Shown here: piece by piece, positions 16,960 to 25,066 of the stretch | Layout of the letters: every line of letters starts with the position of its first letter | How positions within the stretch are numbered: the stretch's first letter is position 1 | Assembly: GCA_029265975.1 (NCBI GenBank) | Contig: JAJUGN010000017.1 | Span: 1 to 36,058 of the forward strand | Length of the DNA stretch: 36,058 nt | From: Clostridiales bacterium | GTDB lineage: Bacteria > Bacillota > Clostridia > Oscillospirales > Oscillospiraceae | Direction: 5' to 3' | The notes under the pieces: generated by a model | Told to the model about the DNA's origin: nothing | Seen by the model: only the letters and a program-made list of their open reading frames with translations | Database searches by the model: none | Position numbers and translations under genes: made by a program

Positions 16960-18084
16960 TTATAAAGATTTTCCCAAGCTGCGCCTTACTTCGATTGCGT
17001 GCGCGGGGCAGACCTCCTGGCAGCAGAAGCAGGAGATGCAGCCTTTTTTCGGTATGCGCGCCTTTTTGTCCGCGATTCTTATAATATGAGGCGGGCAGCT
17101 CTCCGCGCACTTTCCGCAGCCGATGCATTTGCCCTCGTCGAGATTCGGAAGCGGCTTGAGAAACAGCGCGGCGGCCTTGGAAACGGGACCGCGCATAAAA
17201 TCCGGAAGGAAGCCGAGAAATTTTTTGCTGTCGGGAAGCCTGAACGGCTTCAGACCGTTTTGCGTGAAGTCGCCGGTCACGCAAATGTCGGAAGGCGAAA
17301 AAAGACCCTTTGCAAGCGCAAGCTTAAGCATGGGGACGCTTTCCGGCTCGATGCCCATCAAGCCGGCAGCGACATAATCCTGCGAGAAGACGTCGCGGGA
17401 AGCCAGCGTCAGCCCCATGTAACGCCTGTCGCCGGAGTTGGGACCGTTCCCCTCCATGGCCTCTACGGCGTCGATTAACGTGATGTCCGGACTGACCGTT
17501 CCGGCGACCTCGAGGAGCATGTTTGCAAAATCCTCCTGACCGGGGTATTTGTAGTGCATCTCCGGTTTTTGAAGTCCGGGTATCGAGCCGAACATGTTTT
17601 TTATGCCTCCGGACATCGTGGTCAGCGAATGAGTCTTCAGCTTCGCGATGTTTATGATGTAATCCGCGTCCGCGAGAGGATTGATAATATTGAAGCAGCG
17701 GTTCCTGAAGCCCTCGGGGCAGGGGATTTCCTTCCAGCCGGTGTCATAGTTGAGCCTTGCGCAGCCTTCGAGTATATTCATGCCCGAAACGCCGTAGACA
17801 GTCCTGAGATTTGCGGCGTGATAGGGTCCCGCGGGGCTGTCGGCGACCGTGATGTCCTCCGCGCCGCGATCCCTCAGCCATTTTACAACCGCGAGAGCCA
17901 GATTGGGATGTGTGGTCGCCGCCTGATTGGGCCTGCGCGCGGTCAGAAGGTTCGGTTTTATCGTGACCTTCATTCCGGGGCGAAGGTCCTTTTCTATCTG
18001 AAGAGCGTCAAAATGATTTGCAACCGCGAGGTCCAGCGTATCCTGGCGGTAATCTTCGGTTTTTCGGACGGAAACTGTCGACAT
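16960..18084 (-). CDS. DUF362 protein with C-terminal ferredoxin domain
   Basis: A 374-residue iron-sulfur protein. Residues about 1-290 are the DUF362 domain (MKVTIKPNLLTARRPN, VADSPAGPYHA, INIAKLKTHSLTTMSGGIKN). The C-terminus carries two 4Fe-4S motifs, CIGCGKCAESCP and CISCFCCQEVCP. Proteins of this kind are electron-transfer proteins of unknown substrate in anaerobes. It has its own extended -10 promoter (18121-18149) and lies downstream of the FAD oxidoreductase in the same direction, separated by a likely terminator. A redox link between the two is suggested only by proximity. Confidence 0.9.
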   Translation of the reverse strand: MSTVSVRKTEDYRQDTLDLAVANHFDALQIEKDLRPGMKVTIKPNLLTARRPNQAATTHPNLALAVVKWLRDRGAEDITVADSPAGPYHAANLRTVYGVSGMNILEGCARLNYDTGWKEIPCPEGFRNRCFNIINPLADADYIINIAKLKTHSLTTMSGGIKNMFGSIPGLQKPEMHYKYPGQEDFANMLLEVAGTVSPDITLIDAVEAMEGNGPNSGDRRYMGLTLASRDVFSQDYVAAGLMGIEPESVPMLKLALAKGLFSPSDICVTGDFTQNGLKPFRLPDSKKFLGFLPDFMRGPVSKAAALFLKPLPNLDEGKCIGCGKCAESCPPHIIRIADKKARIPKKGCISCFCCQEVCPAHAIEVRRSLGKSL

Positions 18085-18120
18085 GTCATGCCTCGATTCA
18101 AATTATTTATTTGCCGGTCA

Positions 18121-18149
18121 AGTATAGCATGTTTTTCCAGCCGTATCAA
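18121..18149 (-). promoter_or_regulatory. Promoter of the DUF362 gene
   Basis: On the minus strand TTGATA, 17 bases, then TATACT preceded by TGC (extended -10). It lies about 37 bases before the start codon and just after the probable terminator of the oxidoreductase gene. Confidence 0.7.
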
Positions 18150-18169
18150 GGCGAATACTGCTAAAATGG

Positions 18170-18206
18170 AAACCCCGCGGCCGGAGCTTGCCTAGCCGCG
18201 TGGTTT
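18170..18206 (-). terminator. Probable terminator of the FAD oxidoreductase gene
   Basis: An interrupted stem AACC-x-CGCGGC with GCCGCG-x-GGTT. On the minus strand it is followed by TTTCCATTTT. It separates the oxidoreductase transcript from the DUF362 promoter. Confidence 0.5.
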
Positions 18207-18213
18207 TCGCCTG

Positions 18214-19671
18214 TTACCAGTCCAGACCGGCCTCCTTGCGGATCCTTCTGGACATCTCAGTGTCGCGTCCGTAGTTGCAGGCGACAAGGTCCGCGACGAG
18301 CTTCGGATCGGTGTTGTCCTGGCGCGGCAGCGGCACGTCCTGCTCCTGACACAGTATTTTTTGCACGCGCTTTATATTCACGTTTCTGACCGTTGTGCCC
18401 TCCTTCAGCGCTATCGCCGAGGCGACGCCCGCGGCCTGACCCGTTCCTACGCACTGCGGAACCAGCTGGAGCGCCGCTATCGCATGAGGATCGGCGGAAA
18501 CGTGCCTGCCCGGGGCGAGAAGGTTTTCAACGTTTTTGGGTACGATGCATCTGTAAGGTATCTCTATGGGCACCCCGGACATGACTGTGGAGTGCCAGGC
18601 TATTACGTCTTCAAATTCTCTGTTTACCGCGAAATCGAGCCGGCTCATCACATATTCGCCCTCAAGCCTGCGGGAGCAGCGCGCTCCGAACTGGGGAGCG
18701 ATGTCGTACAGATACGCGTTTCTCATCGCCTGTGGCATGGCCTCGCGGCAGAATTTTATCGTCGCGCGGATGGAGTTTCTTACGCTGAACTCGGTCTGCC
18801 TCAAGTGTTCCAGATTGATGCAGTTCATGCCGCTGAGCCAGTTGTTGAACCATACCACGTCGTTGCGGTCGGTCGGGAAGAACATGGTCTTGAAGCCTGT
18901 TATCTTCTCGAGCTCGGCGGCGAAAGACTTCGCCTCATCCGGGTTTTTCTGGCGCCAGCGGGCAAAAAGCTCATAGTCTACGCCGCCCATTCGCCAAACG
19001 AGCGCGGACTGGTCGTCGCGTCCGGGAATGCCGCTTTTTGAGTAGAAGGGGGCGCCGGCCTGGGCGTATATGTCGCCGTCGCCAGTGGCGTCTATGACTA
19101 TTTTTGCCATAATTGCCTTCCGGCCCTCCTTGCTTTCAAATATTACGCCTTTTACGGCATTTCCGTCCATAATCGGCTTCGTTCCCCAGCAGTGCAGCAG
19201 ACACTTGATATTCGGAAGCTCCTGGACCATGGCGTCCATCTCAAGCTTGAGCTGGTTCGGCTCATAGTAGGGCGCGCGTACGAGAGACTTTTCTCCGGGG
19301 CCCATCGTCGTGCAGCCGTGCACAAGAGACCATCTGTCCACGAGGATAGGGGCGGTTTTGCCTATATCCTCGAGGCTCGGGGATATGTAGGAGCCGGGAG
19401 CGTTTTTATCAAGGCGGGTAAACCACTCCTCCTGGAGCCCGCGCACCATGGAATAATTCTTCCAGCTGAGCGCGGGGACCATCAAAACGTAATCTCCCGT
19501 GACGTCGCCGCCGAAATAACCGTAGCGCTCCATGAGGATAACCTTTTCGACTCCGGCTCTAGCAGCGGCGACTGCCGCGCTGTGCCCGGCGGCTCCGCCT
19601 CCGACCACGAGCAAGTCGCACTCATCATAAATGGGCAGGGTATTTGCGCTTTCGAGATAGGTTTTGCTCAT
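18214..19671 (-). CDS. FAD-dependent oxidoreductase (FAD_oxidored family)
   Basis: A 485-residue flavoprotein. The N-terminal Rossmann motif VVGGGAAGHSAAVAAARAG is followed by ILMERYGYFGGD, typical of PF12831-like FAD-dependent oxidoreductases. DATGDGDIYAQAGAPF and the C-terminal APGRHVSADPHAIAALQL, QCVGTGQAAGVASAIAL complete the flavin site. No signal peptide is seen, so it is probably cytoplasmic. The start follows CGGAGGGAGAAAA. Substrate is unknown; relatives are annotated variously as fumarate reductase-like or sugar-related dehydrogenases. The DUF362 ferredoxin protein downstream is a possible redox partner. Confidence 0.88.
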   Translation of the reverse strand: MSKTYLESANTLPIYDECDLLVVGGGAAGHSAAVAAARAGVEKVILMERYGYFGGDVTGDYVLMVPALSWKNYSMVRGLQEEWFTRLDKNAPGSYISPSLEDIGKTAPILVDRWSLVHGCTTMGPGEKSLVRAPYYEPNQLKLEMDAMVQELPNIKCLLHCWGTKPIMDGNAVKGVIFESKEGRKAIMAKIVIDATGDGDIYAQAGAPFYSKSGIPGRDDQSALVWRMGGVDYELFARWRQKNPDEAKSFAAELEKITGFKTMFFPTDRNDVVWFNNWLSGMNCINLEHLRQTEFSVRNSIRATIKFCREAMPQAMRNAYLYDIAPQFGARCSRRLEGEYVMSRLDFAVNREFEDVIAWHSTVMSGVPIEIPYRCIVPKNVENLLAPGRHVSADPHAIAALQLVPQCVGTGQAAGVASAIALKEGTTVRNVNIKRVQKILCQEQDVPLPRQDNTDPKLVADLVACNYGRDTEMSRRIRKEAGLDW

Positions 19672-19720
19672 TTTTCTCCCTCCGATTTAATATTTTATAT
19701 CTGACCTTCGGTATAAATTG

Positions 19721-19749
19721 ATAATATACTATATGTTCCGAAATGTAAA
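19721..19749 (-). promoter_or_regulatory. Promoter of the FAD oxidoreductase gene
   Basis: On the minus strand TTTACA, a 17-base spacer and TATTAT, about 50 bases before the start codon. Confidence 0.6.
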
Positions 19750-19875
19750 AGCCCAATTATAAAAAGGCTTTGCTTATCGGGTCCGGAAACGTCGACGGAG
19801 CTGTTTCCAAACGGAGCATATGAAAGCGACCCGTGTTCATATAATGAAGCGGAACGTCTTTCCGGAGGGCATGAA

Positions 19876-20094
19876 ATGGATTTGAAAGGGAACACCGTAA
19901 AAATGAAGGAGCTTTTTTCCGTCCCGCAGGCCAAAGCGCTGCTGATGAGGGAATTTCCCGAATTCGCAAGCCCGTATATGATGAAAATCTCCGCGGAAAT
20001 GCCGCTCGGAGAGATTCTTAGGCTGGCGGAGAGCAGGTATCCTAAGGAAAAGCTCCAAAATGTCATTTCGCAGCTCGAGGCTATGGCGGAATGA
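19876..20094 (+). CDS. Hypothetical 72-residue protein
   Basis: A short soluble protein (MDLKGNTVKMKELFSV) with a strong CCGGAGGG box 8 bases before the ATG and a TATAAT at 19840-19845 without a good -35. The segment ISAEMPLGEILRLAESRYP and then LQNVISQLEAMAE look helical. No family is recognised with confidence. It is divergent from the oxidoreductase gene and ends at the bidirectional terminator shared with rplL. Good signals for a real gene, function unknown. Confidence 0.65.
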   Translation: MDLKGNTVKMKELFSVPQAKALLMREFPEFASPYMMKISAEMPLGEILRLAESRYPKEKLQNVISQLEAMAE

Positions 20095-20098
20095 AAAC

Positions 20099-20142
20099 GC
20101 CCCTAAGTTATTTCAGCATTTTATGCTGCATAACTTAGGGGC
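20099..20142. terminator. Bidirectional terminator between the 72-residue gene and rplL
   Basis: GCCCCTAAGTTAT pairs perfectly with ATAACTTAGGGGC, with an inner CAGCA/TGCTG stem. Short T-runs follow on both strands (ACGATTTTG and GTTTTCATT). It lies 27 bases after the rplL stop, so rplL ends its transcript here. Confidence 0.85.
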
Positions 20143-20168
20143 ACGATTTTGTCGCTGATGCCGGTTAA

Positions 20169-20552
20169 TTACTTAAGCTCGACTTTTGCGCCGGCTTCGA
20201 CAAGCTTCGCCTTGAGAGCCTCGGCGTCGGCCTTGGAAACGCCTTCCTTAACCTTTGCGGGGATGCCCTCGACAAGAGCCTTGGCTTCGGCAAGCCCGAG
20301 TCCGGTGATTTCGCGGACAACCTTGATGACCTTAATCTTCTCTGCGCCGAAATCGGTCATGACAACGTCAAACTCGGTCTTCTCCTCCGCTACGGGAGCT
20401 GCCGCGGCGGGGGCGGCTGCCACCGCGACTGCGGCGGGAGCTGCTGCGGATACGCCGAATTCTTCCTCAAGGGCATGTACGAGCTCGGAGAGCTCAAGGA
20501 CTGTAAGAACCTTAATCTGATCGATAAGAGCGGTTACTTTTTCGCTGGCCAT
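20169..20552 (-). CDS. rplL: 50S ribosomal protein L7/L12
   Basis: A 127-residue stalk protein that recruits translation factors to the ribosome. The N-terminal dimerisation part ([20 protein letters not shown]), an Ala/Pro/Val-rich hinge ([20 protein letters not shown]) and the C-terminal domain ([36 protein letters not shown]) are all present. The ATG at 20552 follows TTGGAGGTAAATAAA; an upstream TTG in frame overlaps that box and is rejected. It follows rplJ by 36 bases and is not followed by rpoB. Confidence 0.98.
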   Translation of the reverse strand: MASEKVTALIDQIKVLTVLELSELVHALEEEFGVSAAAPAAVAVAAAPAAAAPVAEEKTEFDVVMTDFGAEKIKVIKVVREITGLGLAEAKALVEGIPAKVKEGVSKADAEALKAKLVEAGAKVELK

Positions 20553-20588
20553 TTTATTTACCTCCAAATAATTATTAAGATAATGTTT

Positions 20589-21122
20589 CTATGCTGATTT
20601 TTTCTCCGCTATTGCGTTAAGCGCAACGGCGAGACCGCGGATGTTTGCGTTGAGAACGTTCGCAAGGCCGCTGACCGGAGCGATCATCGTGCCGAGCACC
20701 TGAGCCACGAGAACCTCTCTCGACGGCAGCTCCGACAAAGCCTTTATTTCCTGTTCGGAAATAATCTTTCCGTCGACGAAACCGACCTTGATCTTGAGCT
20801 TGCTGTCCTTTTTCGACGCGTACTCGCAAATCAGCTTGGCGGCTGCCACCGGGTCTTTTTCACTGACAGCCATAGCGGTGGGTCCGTTTAGATAGGGAGA
20901 GAGAGCCTCCAGTCCTACCTTGTTTGCCGCGAATCTGGTCAGGGTGTTCTTTACGACCGCGTAATCTACCCCGGCGGCGCGCATATCGCGTCGCATCTGG
21001 GTATCGGTAGCGACGTCGGTGCCGGAATAATCGACCAAAACGCCGGCGCAGGAATTTTTCAGCTTCTCGGCAAGGCTTTCGACTATGGCCTGCTTTTCGC
21101 TGAGGACTTTTGCGTTGGGCAT
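20589..21122 (-). CDS. rplJ: 50S ribosomal protein L10
   Basis: A 177-residue protein that anchors L7/L12 dimers to 23S rRNA. MPNAKVLSEKQAIVESLAEK, VLVDYSGTDVATDTQMRRDM and VVKNTLTRFAA are typical. The start at 21122 is fixed by CCGGAGGTGAAACACAGT; a longer frame to 21179 runs through the leader attenuator and is not credible. The gene is preceded by an L10 leader and its own promoter, so L10 or the L10-L12 complex probably represses it. Confidence 0.97.
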   Translation of the reverse strand: MPNAKVLSEKQAIVESLAEKLKNSCAGVLVDYSGTDVATDTQMRRDMRAAGVDYAVVKNTLTRFAANKVGLEALSPYLNGPTAMAVSEKDPVAAAKLICEYASKKDSKLKIKVGFVDGKIISEQEIKALSELPSREVLVAQVLGTMIAPVSGLANVLNANIRGLAVALNAIAEKKSA

Positions 21123-21155
21123 ACTGTGTTTCACCTCCGGGATGAATTTGGCGTC

Positions 21156-21191
21156 CAAAAATGAAAAACCCCATGCCAAAAAGACATGAGG
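21156..21191 (-). terminator. Attenuator terminator in the L10 leader
   Basis: On the minus strand CCTCATGTC-TTTTT-GGCATGGGG (9 pairs including G-U) is followed by TTTTTCATTTTT. It ends 34 bases before the rplJ start. Confidence 0.75.
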
Positions 21192-21261
21192 ATATAAAGC
21201 TGCTTATTACAGCCCCTCGGCAGGATTTTTACGGCGAAGCCCCCTGCTGTCTTTGGAACGC
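21156..21261 (-). promoter_or_regulatory. Ribosomal protein L10 leader RNA
   Basis: On the minus strand the leader contains CCAAAGACAGCAGGGG (21241-21256 region) and CCTGCCGAGG (21215-21224), the conserved pairing halves of the Firmicutes L10 leader, followed by a GCTG/CAGC hairpin and an attenuator. L10 binding would favour termination before rplJ. The match to the known leader motif is by eye. Confidence 0.8.
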
Positions 21262-21267
21262 TAAAAA

Positions 21268-21296
21268 AGTATATCAGGGAGTATTGGGCTTGTCAA
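21268..21296 (-). promoter_or_regulatory. rplJ-rplL promoter
   Basis: On the minus strand a consensus TTGACA, a 17-base spacer and TATACT. It is placed so that transcription starts just before the L10 leader. Confidence 0.85.
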
Positions 21297-21339
21297 TAGT
21301 TTTTTTGAAAAAACAGAAGACTTTTCCGGCTCTCCTGCG

Positions 21340-21403
21340 GCGCGGGAATAAGTGCCTGGCGGGGGAGCGGAAAATTCCCTGATCCCCCGCCTTTTTCCCG
21401 CGC
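21340..21403 (-). terminator. Nested hairpin after hydA
   Basis: An outer GCGCGGGAA/TTCCCGCGC stem encloses GGCGGGGGA/TCCCCCGCC and a small GGAA/TTCC. It overlaps the hydA stop. No T-run follows on the minus strand, so intrinsic termination is uncertain, but it separates hydA from the rplJ promoter. Confidence 0.4.
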
Positions 21404-23193
21404 TATTTTTTTATAAGCTCGTTGAAGGTTCCGCGTTCGGTATAGTGCGTGTGAAGGAGCTCGTGCGATTTGTGGCCGCAGGGAGAGCCGAGGAACTCTT
21501 TGTAAAGCGCTTCGGCGACCGGGCTTTTATGCGATTTGCGCAGATCCTTGCGCTCGTCCTCGGAAAAAAGTCCCGCCCTGCGCTTTTCGCGCACCATTGG
21601 ATCGGCGCTTCTCGGCTGTCCTCCGCCGACTATGCAGCCTCCGGGGCAGCCCATTACTTCTATGAAATGGTACTTCGAGCGTCCGCCTCTCACTTCCTCC
21701 ATAAGCCGCCTTGCGCCGGCAAAACCGCTTGTGACGGCAATGTTAAGCGTGAAGCCCTCGAGAAATTTGTATTCGGGCAGAACGTCTTCGAACCTGATCG
21801 AGGCATCCCTCACCTGATCAAAGCTGCAAATGGGCTGAACATGCAGACCGTCAAAGGGAAGCTCCCTGCCGGTGACCAGCTCATACACGGTTCTGAGAGC
21901 GGCTTCCATAACTCCGCCGGTCACGCCGAAGATGTCCGCGGCGCCTGTGGATATTCCGAGAGGAGAATCAAAGTCTTCGTCCGGCAGGTTTACAAAGTCT
22001 ATTCCGGCTTCCCTGATCATTCTCGCAAGCTCGCGGGTTGTAAGCACCGCGTCTACGTCACGGATTCCGTTTGCCTGCATTTCGGGCCTTGTCACCTCGA
22101 ACTTCTTCGCTGTGCAGGGCATTACCGAAACCACGAACATGTCCCCGGGATCGGCTCCCAGCTTCTGGGCATAGTAGCTTTTTGCGAGAGCCCCCAGCAT
22201 CATGTGGGGAGACTTGCAGGTGGATACGTTGCCGAGCAGATCGGGAAATTCGTGCTCCACAAACTTTACCCATCCGGGACTGCAGGAGGTTACCATCGGA
22301 AGCGCGGCCTTTCCTTCGGTGAGGGCGGCCTTCGCGCGGTGCAGAAGTTCGGTGCCCTCTTCCATTATGGTAAGGTCGGCTGCGATATTGGTGTCGAATA
22401 TGTCGTCAAAGCGCAGGGCGCGGAGAGCGGAGGCCATTTTGCCGGTTACGGGAGTGCCGGCAGGCAGGCCGAATTCTTCGCCTAAAGCTACGCGGACAGC
22501 GGGAGCGGTCTGCACCACGACCCGCTTTTTCGGGTCCGCGAGCGCCCTCCAGACCGGAGCCAGAGCGTCCGTTTCGCGCAGGGCGTTGACGGGGCATACG
22601 TTGACGCATTGTCCGCAGTAGGTGCAGTTCACCTCGCTCAAGGGGGCGCCGCCCGCGGGGGCGATTATGGTTCTGAAGCCGCGGTTCTGGGCGTTAAGGA
22701 TGCCTACCTTCTGGATGTTGTTGCAGACGCTCACGCAGCGGCGGCAGAGAATGCATTTCGCCGCGTCTCTTGTAACCGAGGGCGAGATGTCGATGAAATC
22801 CGGCGACCTTTCGCCCTTGAAGCGTGCGCGGTCAAGGCCGAGGCTGTTTGCCAGGGTCTGGAGCTCGCAGCTTCCGCTTCTTGAGCAGGACAGGCAGTCC
22901 TGCGGATGGTCGGAAAGCAGAAGCTCGCAGTTGAGCTTCCTCGCTTTTCGCACGCGTTCGGAATTCGTTTCGACCTTCATGCCCTCGCTTGCCGCCACCA
23001 TGCAGGAGGCGACGAGGGCCTTGGCGCCCTTGACCTCCACCACGCAGATGCGGCAGCCGCCGTATTTGTGCACGTTTTCCAGATAGCAGAGGGTGGGAAT
23101 GTGGATGCCAATCTTCTTTGCCGCCTCAAGGATGGTGGTGCCTTCCGGGACTGCGACGGCCTTCCCGTTTATGGTAAGATTTACGTTTTTCAT
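21403..23193 (-). CDS. hydA: [FeFe] hydrogenase catalytic subunit, NADH/ferredoxin-linked type
   Basis: A 596-residue subunit that makes or oxidises H2 at an H-cluster. In order: N-terminal 2Fe-2S domain (GGCRICVVEVKG), a His-ligated 4Fe-4S motif (HPQDCLSCSRSGSC, from residue 96), two 4Fe-4S motifs (CILCRRCVSVC and CTYCGQCVNVCP), then the H domain with L1 TSCSPGW (302-308), L2 MPCTAKKFE (358-366) and L3 EVMGCPGGCIVGGGQP. The second Cys of the usual TSCCPxW motif is Ser. There is no extra C-terminal 2Fe-2S domain as in Thermotoga HydA. The start follows TAGGAGGGTT; the gene lies 12 bases after hydB. Maturation genes hydEFG are not in the window. Confidence 0.95.
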   Translation of the reverse strand: MKNVNLTINGKAVAVPEGTTILEAAKKIGIHIPTLCYLENVHKYGGCRICVVEVKGAKALVASCMVAASEGMKVETNSERVRKARKLNCELLLSDHPQDCLSCSRSGSCELQTLANSLGLDRARFKGERSPDFIDISPSVTRDAAKCILCRRCVSVCNNIQKVGILNAQNRGFRTIIAPAGGAPLSEVNCTYCGQCVNVCPVNALRETDALAPVWRALADPKKRVVVQTAPAVRVALGEEFGLPAGTPVTGKMASALRALRFDDIFDTNIAADLTIMEEGTELLHRAKAALTEGKAALPMVTSCSPGWVKFVEHEFPDLLGNVSTCKSPHMMLGALAKSYYAQKLGADPGDMFVVSVMPCTAKKFEVTRPEMQANGIRDVDAVLTTRELARMIREAGIDFVNLPDEDFDSPLGISTGAADIFGVTGGVMEAALRTVYELVTGRELPFDGLHVQPICSFDQVRDASIRFEDVLPEYKFLEGFTLNIAVTSGFAGARRLMEEVRGGRSKYHFIEVMGCPGGCIVGGGQPRSADPMVREKRRAGLFSEDERKDLRKSHKSPVAEALYKEFLGSPCGHKSHELLHTHYTERGTFNELIKK

Positions 23194-23205
23194 GCCGCAA
23201 CCCTC

Positions 23206-25053
23206 CTATACTATCTTTATCGCGCCGAACTTGCATTTGTCTACGCAAGTGCCGCAGCGTATGCATTTTTCCGTGTCTATAAGGTGCGGTTTTTTCAGCG
23301 TGCCGCTTATGGCGTTGACCGGGCAGGCCCGGGTGCAGGCGCCGCAGCCGATGCAGTTTTCGTCGATGATCTTATACAGCAGAAGAGCCTTGCATACGTG
23401 CGCGGGGCAGTATTTGTTCTCGATGTGTTCGATATACTCGTTTTTGAAGTAGCGCAGCGTGGACAGCACGGGGTTTGGAGAGGTGTTGCCCAGCCCGCAC
23501 ATGGCGGTGTCTCTTATGACTGCGGAAAGCTCCTGAAGTTCTTCTATATCCTCGGGCCTGCCGCCGCCCTTCGTTATGCGGGTCAGGATCTCGAGCATGC
23601 GCTTTGTTCCGATCCGGCAGGGAACGCATTTTCCGCAGCTCTCGTCCTGGATGAAATCCAGGAAAAAGCGCGCGGTGTCAACCATGCAGGTATCCTCGTC
23701 CATTACTATAAGGCCGCCGGAGCCCATCATGGCGCCGAGCGCGATAAGGTTGTCGTAGTCTATGGATTCGTCAAGGCTGCTTTCGGTAAGGCAGCCTCCG
23801 GAAGGCCCGCCGATCTGGGCGGCCTTGAATTTCTTGCCGCCCGTTATTCCTCCGCCCACGTCAAAAATCAGCTCGCGGAGTTTTATGCCCATAGGCACCT
23901 CCACGATGCCGGTGTTTACGACGCTCCCGGCAAGCGCGAAGACCTTCGTGCCCTGGCTCTTGCCGGTGCCGTACGAGCGGAACCAGTCGGAGCCGTTTTG
24001 TATTATGGCCGGCACGTTGGCAAAGGTTTCCACGTTGTTGATGATAGTCGGGCTGCCGAAAAGCCCTTTCTGGAAGGGGAAGGGGGGCTTTTGCCGGGGC
24101 TCTCCGCGCTCGCCCTCTATCGAGGCCATTAGCGCGGTCTCCTCGCCGCATACGAAGGCGCCCGCGCCTATCCTGATTTCAATGTCAAAGCAAAAGCCGG
24201 TTCCGAAAATATCCTTTCCCAGAAGTCCCGCCCTGCGCGAAGCCTCGAGAGCGGACTCGAGGCGCTCGACGGCTATGGGATATTCCGCGCGGACGTACAC
24301 ATAGCCCTTTGAGGCGCCGATTGCAAAGCCGCCTATCATCATGCCTTCTATAAGGCCGAAGGGATCGCCCTCGATAAGGCTTCTGTCCATAAACGCGCCG
24401 GGGTCGCCCTCGTCGGCGTTGCACACGATAAACTTTTTCTCCCCGCGCGATTTGAGGCCGGCCTCCCATTTAAGACCGGTGGGGAAGCCCGCCCCGCCTC
24501 GGCCCCTGAGATTTGACTTCTTTATTTCCTCCACGACGCTCTCCGGGCGCATGGTGGCAATCGCCTTGTACGCCGCCTCGAACCCGCCGGCCGCGAGCGC
24601 GCTCTCCAGCGATTCGAAGTCAACCGTTCCGCAGTGCCGGAGCGCAATTTTGACCTGATTTTTGTAAAACGGGATGTCGTCGGCGCAAGGTATATGTTTC
24701 CCGTTTTTTGAGTCGTAATATGTGTACTTCTCAAGGATTTTTCCGCCCGCCAGATGCTCGCCGACAATATCGGCGGCCTTTTCAGCGTCGACGTTGACAT
24801 AGAATATGCGCCCGGGGTTCACAATAACTATCGGCCCGAGGGCGCAGAGGCCCGCGCAGCCCGTAACGGTCAGGCGTATTTTGTCGGAAAGCCCCTTTTC
24901 CTTAAGAAGGCGCTCGACGGTGTCCTTTACATCCCTGCAGTTGCTGGAGATGCAGCTGCCGCCGCCGCAAACGAGCACATGCTTTTCGTATTTTGAGACT
25001 TTTGAATTGTATTCCTCGGCCGCGGCTCTGATGTCCTGAAGTGTTTTTATCAT
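23206..25053 (-). CDS. hydB: NuoF-like flavoprotein subunit of bifurcating hydrogenase
   Basis: A 615-residue diaphorase subunit that binds NAD(H) and FMN. An N-terminal thioredoxin-like 2Fe-2S domain (CGGGSCISSNC, then GCAGLCALGP) is followed by the NuoF core with GRGGAGFPTGLKW, CNADEGDPGAFMDR and GAGAFVCGEETAL, the NuoF 4Fe-4S motif ESCGKCVPCRIGTKRM, and two C-terminal ferredoxin clusters (CIGCGACTRACP, CIRCGTCVDKC). This layout is that of HydB in trimeric HydABC. The ATG at 25053 follows GGGAGGCGGAGC; an in-frame start at 25080 overlaps hydC and is rejected. The FMN is the likely bifurcation site by analogy to studied complexes. Confidence 0.95.
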   Translation of the reverse strand: MIKTLQDIRAAAEEYNSKVSKYEKHVLVCGGGSCISSNCRDVKDTVERLLKEKGLSDKIRLTVTGCAGLCALGPIVIVNPGRIFYVNVDAEKAADIVGEHLAGGKILEKYTYYDSKNGKHIPCADDIPFYKNQVKIALRHCGTVDFESLESALAAGGFEAAYKAIATMRPESVVEEIKKSNLRGRGGAGFPTGLKWEAGLKSRGEKKFIVCNADEGDPGAFMDRSLIEGDPFGLIEGMMIGGFAIGASKGYVYVRAEYPIAVERLESALEASRRAGLLGKDIFGTGFCFDIEIRIGAGAFVCGEETALMASIEGERGEPRQKPPFPFQKGLFGSPTIINNVETFANVPAIIQNGSDWFRSYGTGKSQGTKVFALAGSVVNTGIVEVPMGIKLRELIFDVGGGITGGKKFKAAQIGGPSGGCLTESSLDESIDYDNLIALGAMMGSGGLIVMDEDTCMVDTARFFLDFIQDESCGKCVPCRIGTKRMLEILTRITKGGGRPEDIEELQELSAVIRDTAMCGLGNTSPNPVLSTLRYFKNEYIEHIENKYCPAHVCKALLLYKIIDENCIGCGACTRACPVNAISGTLKKPHLIDTEKCIRCGTCVDKCKFGAIKIV

Positions 25054-25066
25054 ATGCTCCGCCTCC

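Noticed and set aside
16736-17284. A long minus-strand frame running through the DUF362 gene end and repeat copy 2
   Set aside because: It is in another frame of the well-supported DUF362 gene and continues into non-coding repeat sequence.
21123-21179. N-terminal extension of L10
   Set aside because: It would translate the leader attenuator, and a strong ribosome binding site precedes the internal ATG at 21122.
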